Assembly: GCA_021234155.1 (NCBI GenBank)
Contig: JAJEKV010000070.1
Location: 6,692,602-6,756,601 of the forward strand
From: Isoetes taiwanensis
Lineage: Eukaryota > Streptophyta > Lycopodiopsida > Isoetales > Isoetaceae
DNA: 64,000 nt
Direction: 5' to 3'
Positions 11,171-22,640 of this stretch are shown here, in pieces. The position numbers and the translations under genes are program-made. Each line of letters starts with the position of its first letter. The stretch's first letter is position 1. Under the pieces are notes generated by a model, which did no database searches, was not told the origin of the DNA, and was given only the letters and a program-made list of their open reading frames with translations.

Positions 11171-12146
11171 TGATGAACCCAAATGGGTTCATTCGTACAC
11201 CTTTTTTGAAATTCTATTATAGCTCCGAGATAAAGAATTTGCCTACGTACTTATAATATGTTGTCCTTCATGAGCATACATATAAGGAAAAATTTATGAA
11301 AAATGTAAAAAGCTTCTATTACCAAACATAATGTGGAGCCGAATGCAAAAGAGTCAAGTTTATTCTCAAAGTCTTTAACATTTCTCACATTATTTTGCAA
11401 ATATGATTTTTCCTAGGAATTCTAATTCATCCATCTTATAAATCATGATATTAGAAATTTATCACAAGAAGAATTAGAAAAACCTATGGTAGAATTTTCG
11501 AGAAATAATTCCTTAAAATTTGAAGTTCAGAAGTTCTTTATGGACCCAGTTAGGTCCCCCGAGGGTCAAAATTTTGAAAATTCATAGTATCTCCACTTTT
11601 TGAAAAAATGAAATCCATTTAGCAAGACATGTAGTACTTTATATCTACTTCCATTGAAAAATAATAGTACCTTCACATTCTTATTCTATTTCAAATATCA
11701 TGGACATGAAATGGCTCCTGGATGTCGGTTTTCCAGAAATTCCTTAGGGACCTGACTTGGTGTCTCAACAATTGAAATTATGATTTGCTCATTGATACAT
11801 CAAATTTTTATGAAATCACATTTAATTTGAAAAATGAGTAGCATTTGTAGGCTATGTTCATAGAAAATTAATGTTATCTTGAAATTTGTGTTCCATGTGG
11901 AGTGCCATGAGATTATATCATATCATCGAAACCATTGAATTGAGTGTATTTCAAGGTGCGATTGTGCTAAACTTGTGAAAGAATTTTATTTTGCCATTGA
12001 ATATGGTGGTACAACTTCGAGTTAATCTTACAATTCAGTGTTCATATTTAAAATCTCATAAGTATCATGAAAAACTAGTCCCTAATATAGAGAAGGGATT
12101 GAGGAACCTATACGGGTTGATGAACCCAAACAGGTCCCTAGACAAC
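11163..12146. mobile_element. ~0.98-kb AT-rich insertion in the coiled-coil ORF
   Basis: The ends carry short inverted sequences (TTAACACT near 11165 and AGTGTTAA near 12150), and GATGAACCCAAA occurs near both ends. The interior is AT-rich and non-coding, with recurring GACC(C/T)(A/T)G..GGTCCC-like motifs. The coding frame of the host ORF stops at one edge and resumes at the other. It resembles a MITE-type insertion; the exact ends and duplication are uncertain. Confidence 0.45.
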
Positions 12147-14224
12147 TCTAGTGTTAAGAATACCTACATCAACAAACACTTCTTTCACACAGCCATTACT
12201 ACCATTTATTCCACCAGTTTTGTTGATTGGCCTCAAATCATGTTTCAGCGTCTCCTCCATGAAGTCGATCGTCTCCGTCAATCTCTAGGTTCTGGCCTAG
12301 AATCTGCTATGGGTGCTCATTTCCAGGTAATCATCAACCACTGCCTTCTTGAGCCCAGTTATATCTCCATCGGGAATCTGGAATCCACTTCTGTTGCTTT
12401 CAGTCATCCCTGCCATCAGAGAACCTCAATAAGAAAGTTCTCGTCCACGTCCTGACGCATAACCCTCCCCACGCCAGCAAGAACCATGTCGTGCTTTCTC
12501 TCAGTCTACACGCATTGAAGATTCCACCTCCCAGCAAGTCTCTCAAAACGCTGCTCCTATCCATCTGCAACTGCCATTGCCTCTTCAACACCTTGTTCCT
12601 CCTCCCTCCAGACGCGTCTTGTACCAATATGAACAAATTGTCGCTGAATGCATGATCAAACTCCATGACCCTCAAGAGCACTTCATGAATGGCATCAAAG
12701 TGTATATGGATTCTACGGATGTTTTCCACTGTGATCTTCAGGCGGCTACCACTCAAGTCCAGACTTTGGAAGAAAGCCTTCAGAGTAAATATGCCGCCCT
12801 GCTCGAGACCCATGAGGCTCTTAAGAACGAACAAGAAACATGCGCAATACTAGAAGACCAGCAGGTTCAACTTCAGGCTACTATTCAGGAACTTCTGGCC
12901 AAACTCAAAGAGAAAGATAAAATTCTTGCTGACAGTCAAGCCCTGTATACGAGCTTGCACAATGATTACACCCGTCAGTTATATGTTGTCACGCAAGGTG
13001 AGATTCTCATTTCTGCTCTAGAAGGCCAACTAGCAGCAGTTCAGACCCAGGTCACGGCCCTGCAAACTCAGCTTGCAGATGCTCAAAAATAGAAGCTGAT
13101 TGATGATACAAAAATTGCAAGCCTTCAGTTGCAGCTCTTCACTCACGGCTCGTCATCATCACACGCCACGCATTCGCATAGAAAGGCCAGAGATCAATTG
13201 TGCCTTCTTGCTGAGCAGGACAACAAAATTCGTGACATGCAATACCAGTTGCAGCAGGCCATTCAATCTGTTGAAGGCGCTCAGATTCAACATGAGACTT
13301 ACATTTCATTGGCAGTCCATGTTCCAGATGACTTTCCCACATCTACGAGCTATCTGGATTATGTGGTCTCCCGACGACATTTTTTCATGCTTAAATGGTA
13401 TTCTGCTAAAGGCAAGCTTGGTGGATCTCTCGGCACTAATGATCTTCTCACCATTTAGCCTGATCTCTCAATTGAAGACAAAGGTTTTCTTTGTGCTCTT
13501 CTGATATATGGGCTTATCACTTGTGATAATCCCGAATTCTTTATTTTTCGCCTGGTTCAACCCATGGCATATGTGATCCATGATTTTTATTTGATCGACA
13601 GACAGGAAAAATTCAATGATGGCCCCAGCCATGCTTTTCACGGGAACCCTGATGCTAAATGATTTTTGACGTCTGAGAATAAATATCTTCATGATATATG
13701 GGCCAATGCCTTCAAGGTAGAGTACATGACTATTTACCCCTCTGGATTGCAGAAACACTGCAACAAGTCAGAAAGAACTTGCATGAAGAAATGCGAATTC
13801 AGTTTGCCCAAATATATTTACAGCATCTTGGTGGGTTTAACAGCCTCCTTGCGTATCTTGAAAGCGAGACCATTCCCACGGAATGGGTTCCTCCTTCCGT
13901 CAATACTCTCCTTTCGTGTTTTAATTGGGAAAGATGGTGTCAGACTTTGGATGTTGATCTCCTTCAGGAATTCCGTGATCAAGCCCAGCAGCTCATGATG
14001 CAGCCTCCTCTGCAGCACCATCAATATGCGTCATTGGGAGCACCTCCACGTCGTCAATTTCTCACGACAGATTGACGCTCCCCCTTTTGGACCAAAGCTC
14101 TGGCTGATCAGGCAGATTGGACCCCCGCTCATATTTCTACAGATCTTCGGTGGATCCACGCTTTGTGCGTTGCTCTGTCTGGCAAGAAGGAGACACATTG
14201 GAGCATACGCAGAATTGGATCTAT
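12147..14224 (+). pseudogene. Coiled-coil retroelement ORF, part 2
   Basis: The longest open piece (12577-13092) has heptad-rich, Gln/Glu/Leu-rich sequence (AATTQVQTLEESLQ, LEDQQVQLQATIQELLAKLK, ALEGQLAAVQTQVTALQTQL), a strong coiled-coil prediction by eye. In-frame stops at 13090 and 13456 separate it from a second coil and then a globular, Trp-rich part (WVPPSVNTLLSCFNWERWC, 13880-13940). The frame is open right up to 14224, where the CACTA transposon interrupts it. It could be a gag-like or other structural protein of the retroelement. No pol-type motif is present. Confidence 0.6.
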
Positions 14225-14800
14225 CACTACAACATAATAGGGTGTTTTCCGTCGGGTATAGCATCAACTAAAGTGACGCAATGTGTATTCTCAAATTCCC
14301 ACTAAATGTCACGAGGTTGACGCTAAAAGTCCTATACTTTGATGTCACATGGGCGTCACCTTTTGTGTCAAGTATTGCGTCATAGCTATATAATACAAAA
14401 ATTACACAATGACAACATTTGTGACAATTGCATTACATGTTCGTGTCAAGTTTATATCCAAGTTATTCAACGATTTCTGGTATGCATCTACATTATCACA
14501 CCATATTGCCATCCTTATCTTTCATAGGACGACATCCTTTGTGTCAGATCTGTGACTCTCTTACATCATGTTTTGTATCATTTATTTTACAATTATAACA
14601 ATCTTATCCAAGTTTTTATAGCATATTTGTGACCTTTAGTTATATAATTTGTGGCATCAATGTGTCAATTTTTTAAGTACATATTATATCATAGTTGTGA
14701 ATTTTAGGATCCATACTACACGTTTTCATTGTGGCAATTCTACCATCAATTGTTGCCATTTTTATATTTCATTAAATTATGCTTTTTTTGACATATTTAT
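14225..14800. repeat. CACTA 5' terminal and subterminal repeats
   Basis: After the CACTA terminus, motifs of the type GTGACGCAA, TTGTGTCAA, GCGTCA and GTGTCA recur in both orientations over about 550 bp. Such short subterminal repeats bind the CACTA-encoded DNA-binding protein in known elements. The same motif family fills the other end. Confidence 0.75.
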
Positions 14801-15899
14801 CTTAGATATTTCTTTATGCATTGAGTGCAAAAGAACATTGAAAATTCAAGATAACAAGTTAGCTTGAAGGCAGTAATATAGCAAGACAGTTATTTTGAAG
14901 ACTTAGTCACGGCACTGGATCAGGTACAGGATCTGAGTTCACAACCAAATGCGTCATTGGAATTGAGAAGAAGCTTGCTGTAAGAATCTGTGGACAGATG
15001 CATCTTTGACTTCCAGAAGACAGACCATATTTGCCCACAAATGTTATGCTTGACACAAGGGGTTCCTGCTCATACTGGAGAATGTGATAGACAATTCAAG
15101 GGAATCTGTGGTCCCAAGAATAACATGCAATAGATGGAAACTTTTTTCAGATGCTTCTTCTGCTTGCGTTGCACAAAATGACCAGAGACTTGCCAATGAA
15201 TGCCCAAGCCACATCAATTAGTTGACAAGGTAAGAAAATACTAGATACATTTTTCCATTCTGACATAATAAAGACGTACCTTATAAGAAGATAAGAAAAT
15301 CTTCTTTGGCCTCTTCCACCATTTGGAAACGTATTCCAACTCTGCAAATGGAGATGCTTAAAACCCACTTAAAGCAAGAGAAATTTAGGCTATAAGGGCT
15401 GGAGTTGGGCCAGATAAGCTCCTGATAGCAGATGGGATTCGGGTGCAAATTGTTGTTGTTGTGGATCACTGTGCATAGATGTCCAATTCTTGGAAACTGC
15501 TTGGATCAGGCCAAAATCAGGCCTTAGGGCCAGTTTAGCTTTAAGTGAGCAATATTGAGGTCGGAGTTGCATGATGAAGTCGATTTTGGCCTTCTAGATT
15601 CACTGAGACCTGCAACAAAAAAATAAAGGGACTACAGGCTTCTCTGGCAGAGGGGAAAATTTTTAAGCACTCTGCGTTCTTTCTGGAAGTAATGAAGTGC
15701 CGCGTCTATTGCCTGCATTCTCAAGCTATAATCTCCATTGCTCCAAAAATTGCCCACAACATCTTATTTGTGGGGTTCTTGAAGCTGCTCGACAATGTAA
15801 GTTCCCTATCTTAAAGCTCGCAAAGTTATTTCATGACTGAAACCTCTCGGCGTAAAAGATGTTGCTCCATACTCCCATTTGGCTGTAATCATACCTTTA
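14801..15899. other. CACTA interior, no gene recognised
   Basis: Only short minus-strand frames occur (15147-15572), with no domain I recognise. The sequence may include remains of captured genes. Confidence 0.4.
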
Positions 15900-15994
15900 C
15901 TAGTAACGGTGCCCAGCGTTGCTGGGACACCACAATTTACCTTAAACAAAACCACCACACACACGTCATAATCCATCAAATAAACACCAAACTG

Positions 15995-16160
15995 TTTGCC
16001 CTTCTATCCATTCAACTAAACATTGCTTCTCCTGCATCTCAAAAGTCTATTATTTTCATGTCTCATCGCTAGCTCAGTTTGCCCTTTTATCCAGTCAACT
16101 AAACATTACTTCTCGTGCATCTCAAAAGTCTATTATTTTCCTGTCTCATCACCAGCTCCA
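15995..16160. repeat. Tandem duplication, 2 x 83 bp
   Basis: Units 15995-16077 and 16078-16160 are about 90% identical. They begin TTTGCCCTT and contain CTCAAAAGTCTATTATTTTC. They lie inside Helitron A. Confidence 0.85.
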
Positions 16161-16348
16161 AGGGTCAATTGCTTTCCTATCCCTCATCAGCTCTAGTAGA
16201 ATCCCAAGGAATAGACATCCATTTTCTTTTATCTGGCCGCTTTGGGTATGTCCTGCTGCCTATGTGGCAACATGACATTTTTTAAAATTCAAAAATCAAT
16301 AAAAAGGATCATTAATGTTTGAGACAACAATATTTTTACTGGAAACAT

Positions 16349-16384
16349 GGAGCTCCGAGGATTCGAACCTCAGTTTAACCATTA
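16349..16384 (-). other. tRNA-like internal promoter B box
   Basis: The minus strand reads GAGGTTCGAATCCTCGG, a perfect Pol III B-box with a T-arm-like stem. No matching A box, anticodon stem or acceptor stem could be folded, so this is likely a SINE or tRNA fragment rather than a tRNA gene. Confidence 0.4.
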
Positions 16385-16640
16385 TCTCTAACAATATAAC
16401 AATACAATCACAGTATAATGCAGTATAACACAATAAGTTCCCTAAAAAAAGCTCTATCACTTTCCTATCATTATGGTATAAAATAGATATCAGCTCTGAA
16501 GCGCATTCAAGAAGCTGCTCTGAACTCAGTTAAACTGCATGAACCCATTCATGTTTTATCTGCTGCAAATTCCAACCAAAGTTCTGGTACAATCAGAGCA
16601 CACTTCATTAAACCCCAAGGCAGTCATATCTTCATTAACA

Positions 16641-16706
16641 ATCCCCACAAAGCAAAATCTGTTCTATAATATGATCCCCACAAAGCAAAATCTGTTCTAT
16701 AATATG
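16641..16706. repeat. Perfect 33-bp tandem duplication
   Basis: The unit from ATCCCCACAAAGC to TATAATATG occurs twice head to tail (16641-16673 and 16674-16706) without mismatch, which indicates a recent duplication. Confidence 0.95.
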
Positions 16707-18391
16707 CAGTCAATGTCGGATTGCCAAAATGAGATTAACACCTCCCAATTCATGCAGAGGACATGTTGTTCAGTGTGCACAGGCAGCTTGACAGGCTACT
16801 TACATATGCGTATCATGCCAACATGCTGATGGTGCTTGCAATGTTGAAGATAAGTTATATATTTATTCACTTTAAAATATAGGTAAAACACAATAAGGTT
16901 TGAAGTTGCCACTACAGTAAAATCTCTGAATTGAAACATTATAGTAGAGATACCAAAGCCCAAACAATCACAGCTTTATCTAAAGAAGCCTCAAATAGGC
17001 CAAAACATTGATGACAACAAAGTTTTTTTAATTGAATCCTCCGTATTGACAATGCCAAGGGTCTCCTAGCAGACCTTGATTTTCACATCTTACAAAAGTT
17101 TTAATCTGCGTCTAGACAATGGTAGCCTGAAACAATGAAAACATCTAAACACCAGTTACTTCCAATGCATTATTTAACCCTAGCTGATAAAACAAATGAT
17201 ATTCAAAAATTATTTTCCTACCCCCCCAAAAAGTGAATTAATTTCGACCAGCTTCTACAATACATCCTATCAATTCTGTGTGGCGTAAGAGCACAGCAAC
17301 TTGCCTACCCCAGACTATACCTAGGCAGTTCAAAAGGTTGAGCAAATTGCGTGGCTTACAAATGGATTCTCACATAGGCCCTCAGAGAGGCCAAAGATTT
17401 AGCTTTTCATTCATAAAAAAACTTAAAGTACAATACCTGGTAAAGACAACTGCTGTAGCACAATATAGCCTCACAATTAGTGACTGTTCAGCTACTCCCT
17501 TAATAAAAACTTGTAGATGCGCTAGTTTGGCACCTTTATTAAAGGCTAGAGAATCAATGCAAATGGCCATCAACAAATAAATGATGTTCCAGATGGGGAT
17601 TCAGGTAATGCTCATATAGCATAGTCGACTAGCCAATTGAAGCCTAGATGCAGCATCTGAAGGCTATTGCCAAATAGAAGCCCTAAAACATCCAAGGCAT
17701 GATATGCTAGTAAAAATTTCATATGAAAAAGGATTATAGCTGCTGCCAATAAAATGCATGTTGAATCGTGGCAAAGCATAGGGGTCACGTGCCTACATAG
17801 CTCAAATGACAGCCCAAATCAATGGAAGCCAGAGTTTTGAAGCTCAATGAACTGGGGATCTATTCAAACTCTGGCACATCCTTTCTTACCTGCACAAACA
17901 CTCGAAATGTCCATTGTTCCACCATTGTTGCAACTCCAAGCCCTCAAAATATCCTGTCCGACTACGGCAGTATGTCCGGCAGTGAGAAGAGAAGCCGCTG
18001 AAGCTAAGACACTCCTGCCGTAACTTCGTAACCTATAGCGATGGAACTCACCATTGCCAAGCTTACGCCATAGCCAAGCTTAACCTAGAGCTGCTCCTGC
18101 CGCAAACAAAAAAAAACCCTTAGGAAAGGTAATTAGGAAACGATGCAGATGATGCCACGTGGCCTGGCGGAATCTCAGCCGCCCAATCTAGGGCGCCATT
18201 CAAGACAGACATACACTATAATTTTATAATATATAGGAGGATTTTATAATATAGGAGGATTCTTATGAAATGGCAGATGGGGGCGCTTATATCATTCCAT
18301 TCATGGCTGAGCTGGTTAGATCCAGCATTAAAATCTGAATCTCCAGGTGATAGGATGCAGAGCTTGTTAAGCTTACTCTGTTCTTACTCCC

Positions 18392-18589
18392 AAAGCAGTT
18401 TAGTGCAGTTAAGCCATCTCCACATTGTGCATATCTAGCAAATAATAATACAGTGCATAGAACTATATTTTCATCTTCCAACTTGTCAAAGATAGTTTCT
18501 GCATCTTCTATCCATTCACACTTTCCACACATGTCAATAAGTGTGTTTGTAACAGAGACGTCTGATTGTGGATTACTTTTGACTATCTG
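18392..18589 (-). pseudogene. PPR protein fragment (captured)
   Basis: About 66 codons read DVSVTNTLIDMCGKC, then IEDAETIFDKLEDENIV, then YAQCGDGLTALNCF. This is the typical P-L-S spacing of plant pentatricopeptide proteins, with Tyr of the usual MYGKCG replaced by Cys. The frame is closed by TAG just upstream. In plants these proteins act on organelle RNA. Here only about two repeats survive inside the CACTA element, in minus orientation like the other captured fragments. Confidence 0.8.
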
Positions 18590-18769
18590 CTATGAATGAG
18601 TTTCCTTGTTTTATGGCTCCAAAGCCTATCATTGCTTTTAGAAAAAGTTTGTGCTGCTGGTTCCATATTTTTCAGCAAAACTATAACTCAGAACTCTTTC
18701 AGTGTGATTCAACATCCTTCTCAAGGTTCGGAGCCTGGAAGAAGTGGATTAAAAACATGATGAGAGTTT

Positions 18770-18990
18770 TGATGCACAGAAGCGATGCCATGCTTTACCT
18801 CCCTTTTTTTCAAAAATATTCTTGCCATCAGAGCAGCCGACACCAACCCAGTGAAGGAAATAAGACGAACATTGCATGTCGAAAACAAGAATATGAGGAT
18901 CCATTTTTAATACCTGATAGCATTCGCAGTGCTGTTTAAGGCATAATGACTTCCTGCAGTTGCATCCATGTTTAAGCCTGACCACCGAAG
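18770..18990 (-). pseudogene. CXC-domain (TSO1/CPP-like) fragment (captured)
   Basis: The segment LKHGCNCRKSLCLKQHCECYQ (18914-18976; quoted part has 21 residues in the genome and is best checked in place) matches a CRC/CXC cysteine block. A GT donor follows immediately. About 75 bp on, VGVGCSDGKNIFEKK matches the second half of the motif but lacks the CRCEGC part, implying a small deletion. CXC proteins are DNA-binding regulators of cell division and development. This copy is a partial fragment. Confidence 0.75.
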
Positions 18991-19499
18991 ATGTGTGGAT
19001 GCTCTCATCATGCATTCCATGTGCCCATGATCCTGGCAATGCTAGTTCTGTACTTTGACTTATACATACGTTTTAAATGCATATCACTCAACAACCATAA
19101 AATAAATCGTTGATATTACTAGCATTCACATACACAGATATAATGAACAAGGGGTTTGCAGATATTGATACTCCATGTGATCATTTCATTGGGGCTGAGT
19201 AGATTGCTGTGAAAACAAGAATATTGTCTCAAACTAACAGCTCCATGTAGTAGAAATTCTGTAAGGTCTAAAATGGTGCCATTCCTCATTCGCACTTTTT
19301 ATACAAGCCATGGAAAGACAGCATGAGGCCCCTATAATCTTGACATCCTGCCACATCAAAAATGTCTATAAGGAGTGGTGCGGAGCCTAGCATCTACACA
19401 AGTTTGAACAGGCAGCCTAAATTGCATGCCAATCAAATATCAAGATGTTTATCAAAGTAGACTCCATCGATGTTTATGCAAGAAAAACTTGTAATGCAA

Positions 19500-20165
19500 A
19501 TATACCAGCTGATTAATCTCTAGAAGAAATATCATTGCATAACACTTTTCGTCCAGTGCCAGTTGCATGAGAGACAAGAATCTCAAATCCTTTTCCTATC
19601 GCAGCATCCACACAGGCTGTTGTAACCCCAAACATGGTGAGGGTTTTCCAAGGCTGCCAAAATCGGACACCATTTGAACCTTAGAAGCTATTATCCCTGT
19701 TACTGCACCAGCTATATTTGATAATATGGATATAGTAGATCTAAACATCCAACATATGAAGATGCATTCCCACTTGCAACAATGGATACAAACCTTTGGA
19801 ACACCAAGAGGAAGAGATCTAAAGCAATAAGAAAAGTCCCACTACTTTCTCCTAAGCCAACAGGTCCAAGAAGACTTCCTTTGGCATGCGAACTCTTGAG
19901 AGAACGTTTTAGTGCAGTACTCATAGTAGAAATAGCAGCATCATGTCTGTGCACTTGGCCCTACTTTGATTCATAATGGTAAGAAATAACCGAATTCTTT
20001 TTTCTAACAAATACGTCTACACTGCTACGTTTACCTAAATACAAAATCAAGTCAAGAACCTTTTGGCAGGTAACGTACTGAATAGAAGCATAATACCTAG
20101 AACTCCCAATTGCCAAAATCATGGACTTGCCCTTTGTCTTGCCTACCAGCCACTGAAACAAGCAA
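19500..20165 (-). pseudogene. Tm-1-like (UPF0261) protein fragment (captured)
   Basis: In the minus frame 19954-19712, ISTMSTALKRSLKSSHAKG, VGLGESSGT and VSIVASGNASSYVGCLDLL match the N-terminal half of Tm-1-like proteins. After a stop and frameshift, TMFGVTTACVDAA, GFEILVSHATGTG (about 19640-19560) matches the next conserved block. The upstream frame (20170-19961) may hold the preceding part. Tm-1 of tomato is a host protein that inhibits a tobamovirus replicase; the plant family at large is of unclear role. This copy is broken. Confidence 0.75.
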
Positions 20166-20507
20166 AGCAAAAGCCTAAAATGGAAACTTAGATTTAATCC
20201 TACTGTAGGTGCAAAATAAACTTACTGAGGAACGGAAAAATAAAGCAAGTTGAAGGCGTTGGATGGGCGATGGCAGCAAGAATCAGAGAGGTCGAATCTC
20301 ATACTGCACGAAGTTTGGCGCCAAGCTCTTTTCTATTCTTGGCATGCATTTTTGTTCGGCGGGTGATAGAAATTCCATAGAAATCAAATTCCTTTTCGGT
20401 TGTCGGTTCATCCAATGTCAATATTCGAAATTCTATAGCCCATAAATAAACCCATCATGGTTCGAAACCCCTGGTCGTTGGTTTTAAGAAAACGGTAACA
20501 TGTTTTA

Positions 20508-21120
20508 TATTTGGCATATTGCATGTAGAAACCTAATACCATTTTCTTGTGTTCCAATAAAACGTTATGGACGTGTTTAGCTTCTTTACTATACAGTCAT
20601 GGTATTATAATGGTCATTGTATTTCCTTGCTCGAGTGACAAGTTTGAAGTCATTTGTTTGTGATGGGGTTGGTTCTTGTCATTCCAACCTTTGTTAAATT
20701 CCATGGAAATCAGACATTGAGTTGTTAGACCACCAATATTCATTCATTACAATTTTTAATTTTTGTTGCATTTTGACATTGGATCATTTTCCATGGTGGT
20801 GGTAGCATTTGGGAATATATACATGTTACTAGGTTCATCTTGGCATATTGCACCTAGAAACTGGGCACCAGTTTCTAGTGTTCCAATAAAATGTGATGTC
20901 TTTACCAAAACAAAAAGTCTTTGTATTATAATGGTCATTATATTTTCTTGCTTGAGTGACAAGCTTGAAGTCATTTGTTTGTGATGGGATTCCAACCTTT
21001 TGTAAAATTCCATGAAAATCAAATGTTGTTTAACCAGTGAATTCATTCATTACAATTTTTAATTTGTTGTTTCTTGGCATTGATGCATTTTCTATTGTGG
21101 TTATACATATTACTAGGTTC
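20508..21120. repeat. Tandem ~330-bp repeat, about 1.9 units
   Basis: The sequence GGCATATTGCA..GTTCCAATAAAA..ATAATGGTCATT..TTGAAGTCATTTGTTTGTGATGGG..TTCATTCATTACAATTTTTAAT..ACTAGGTTCAT occurs from 20508 and again from about 20846, with 80-90% match and small indels. A third partial start follows near 21115. It precedes the DUF4216-like remnant. Confidence 0.8.
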
Positions 21121-21479
21121 ATATTGGCATCTTGCACCTTTTTAGCACGTTCATGTTTTTGTTGGCATTTTGGCAGTTGCTTCTCATGGCACCAATGACA
21201 CTAGTAGTGCAAATAATTATTTACGAGGTCATGGGTCTTCGTCTCCGTCTTCCTCTTCCTCTTCTTCATCGCCCTATTGAAGGCACAAAAACAAACCTAG
21301 AAATAACCTTGTTGAGGCATTGTACTTCAATCATGGAAGTTGTTGGTGTAACATGTCAGTGCTACATGTTCAATATTTTATAACTTTTAGAATTAAAGTT
21401 TGGGAATCATAATCTTACTAATGATACTCTTGTTATAGAATAAAATAGAATAGAATAGTTTTTTTAACGTCCACGGAGA

Positions 21480-22340
21480 CCAATAGGTCATGGGACCCAT
21501 ACAATGGGCTAGTACAATCCATACATCCATGTGGACTTACAGACAACCCTTTCATATTAGTCGTGTTGATAAATATAGAGTAGCTTTTGACTCTGAAATC
21601 ATAGTACACTTTGAACAAAAAAGTAAAGCAAGCAGTAGGGATCCTAACCTTTGTGATGATGAAGTATGTTATGTCAGAACCATATCCAATATGATTGAGT
21701 TAAATTATTAGGCATTTCGTGTAAATGTCTTGAAAGCAAAGTGGTTTAGAGTTGTTTATAGAGGTCGTGAAAGAACAATTAAGACACATGCTTTTGGATT
21801 TATGGAGATTGACTCCATAAAGTGTTGACGAATATAAATGAGCCATTTCTTTTTTTTTTAAATCAAGTTTGAGTGAGTCTTCTTTCATCCAAATTCTGAC
21901 AATAACGATTGATAGATCATTATACAATCTCTCAACCTAGATCTTGTCATGTAATTGGAATTCCTGCACCTGAGTACAATAATGAGCCAACATCTAGTAA
22001 TGAAGATGGGCAATCAGATCGTGTAGAAGAAGACTTCATGCTTGTACTAGAAAGGGAAGTTGACGTCTCGGACTTTGATATTATTGATGTGAATATTACA
22101 CTTATAATGCATAATAAAAATATAAATAGTGCATTACCCCGAACATAATTGATTTCATTTTTTGATCTCCAATGATGATCTCTCCTCTATGATAGGGGGC
22201 ACTAGACCATGATGGCATTGTTCCAAGCATTGGTTCATGTTTTAATTTGCATATGAACTTGCACTTGCATTTGAATGATGATGAGTTGGATGATATTGAA
22301 CATGATATTGAAGACCATTATGATGCTTTATAACAATTTT
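21480..22340 (+). pseudogene. DUF4216-like CACTA-associated remnant
   Basis: The frame KYRVAFDSEIIVHFEQ.., VCYVRTISNMIELNY, stop, VNVLKAKWFRVVYRG, THAFGFMEIDSIK matches the order of DUF4216 (YYG.I..I.EL.Y, V.LFKC.WF, G......YGF..V), a domain found in many plant CACTA transposase proteins. Acidic open stretches follow (21909-22148 and about 22200-22330). Several stops break it. It supports the classification of the surrounding element. Confidence 0.6.
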
Positions 22341-22413
22341 GTTTTGAATATTTTGTAAAAGTTTGCTTTAACTTGCTTTTTTGAAATATGATTTAGCTAT
22401 ACAAGAAACTTAT

Positions 22414-22437
22414 CGCGGCGGCCTAGCGGCCGCCGCG
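22414..22437. repeat. GC-only perfect hairpin
   Basis: Ten-base arms CGCGGCGGCC and GGCCGCCGCG flank a TAGC loop in otherwise AT-rich DNA. No CTRR follows on either strand, so it is not a standard Helitron end. It lies at the edge of a tRNA-like repeat. Confidence 0.85.
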
Positions 22438-22640
22438 AACGTTTCTCTTCACCAACTCATCTATATGTGCAGGATTTGAACCTTCACTTTTTTTTTTTTG
22501 CCCTTGTGTTCAGCGCCTGCACGATAGAAGGATGCTAACCATAACGACTATAGGATGCCGCCGCGAACGTTTCTCTTCCCGGTCTTGTCTATTTTAAGCT
22601 ACAACCTGCAGGAATTGAACCGGCACATAACATTATAAAT
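22430..22640 (-). repeat. Two tRNA-derived SINE-like heads
   Basis: CCGCCGCGAACGTTTCTCTTC occurs at 22429 and again near 22558. Each copy is followed by a minus-strand B-box (GGTTCAAATCC near 22475, GGTTCAATTCC near 22615). Upstream of the first on the minus strand is TATGGTTAGCATCC, an A-box-like sequence, at a spacing compatible with a tRNA-derived promoter. Neither folds into a complete tRNA. Confidence 0.45.

Larger units (their letters stand above)
15900..18241 (-). mobile_element. Non-autonomous Helitron A (2.3 kb)
   Basis: On the minus strand the 3' end shows a hairpin (GTGTCCCAGC..GCTGGGCAC, 15909-15930) followed after about 7 bases by CTAG and then a T, the CTRR|T terminus of Helitrons. 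The 5' end candidate begins TCCTCCTATATATTATAAAA (ending at 18241) with an A before it. An 18-bp tandem copy of this end lies at 18241-18259. The termini resemble those of the Helitron at 40651-42700. No Rep/helicase ORF is present. The interior includes a possible captured exon (about 17455-17570, minus; FNKGAKLAHLQVFIKG) with AG and GT at its edges. Confidence 0.7.

Noticed and set aside
16349-16384. tRNA gene
   Set aside because: Only a B-box/T-arm is present; no acceptor, D-arm or anticodon arm can be folded.
15900-18241. Assigning the PPR fragment to Helitron A cargo
   Set aside because: The PPR piece (18392-18589) lies outside the 5' end at 18241/18259, so it is CACTA cargo unless the Helitron end is misplaced.
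20458-20475. B-box-like TGGTTCGAAACCCC as a second tRNA or SINE
   Set aside because: No A-box at a suitable distance upstream and no repeat of the flanks was found.
22414-22437. GC hairpin as a Helitron 3' end
   Set aside because: No CTRR followed by T within 15 bases on either strand.
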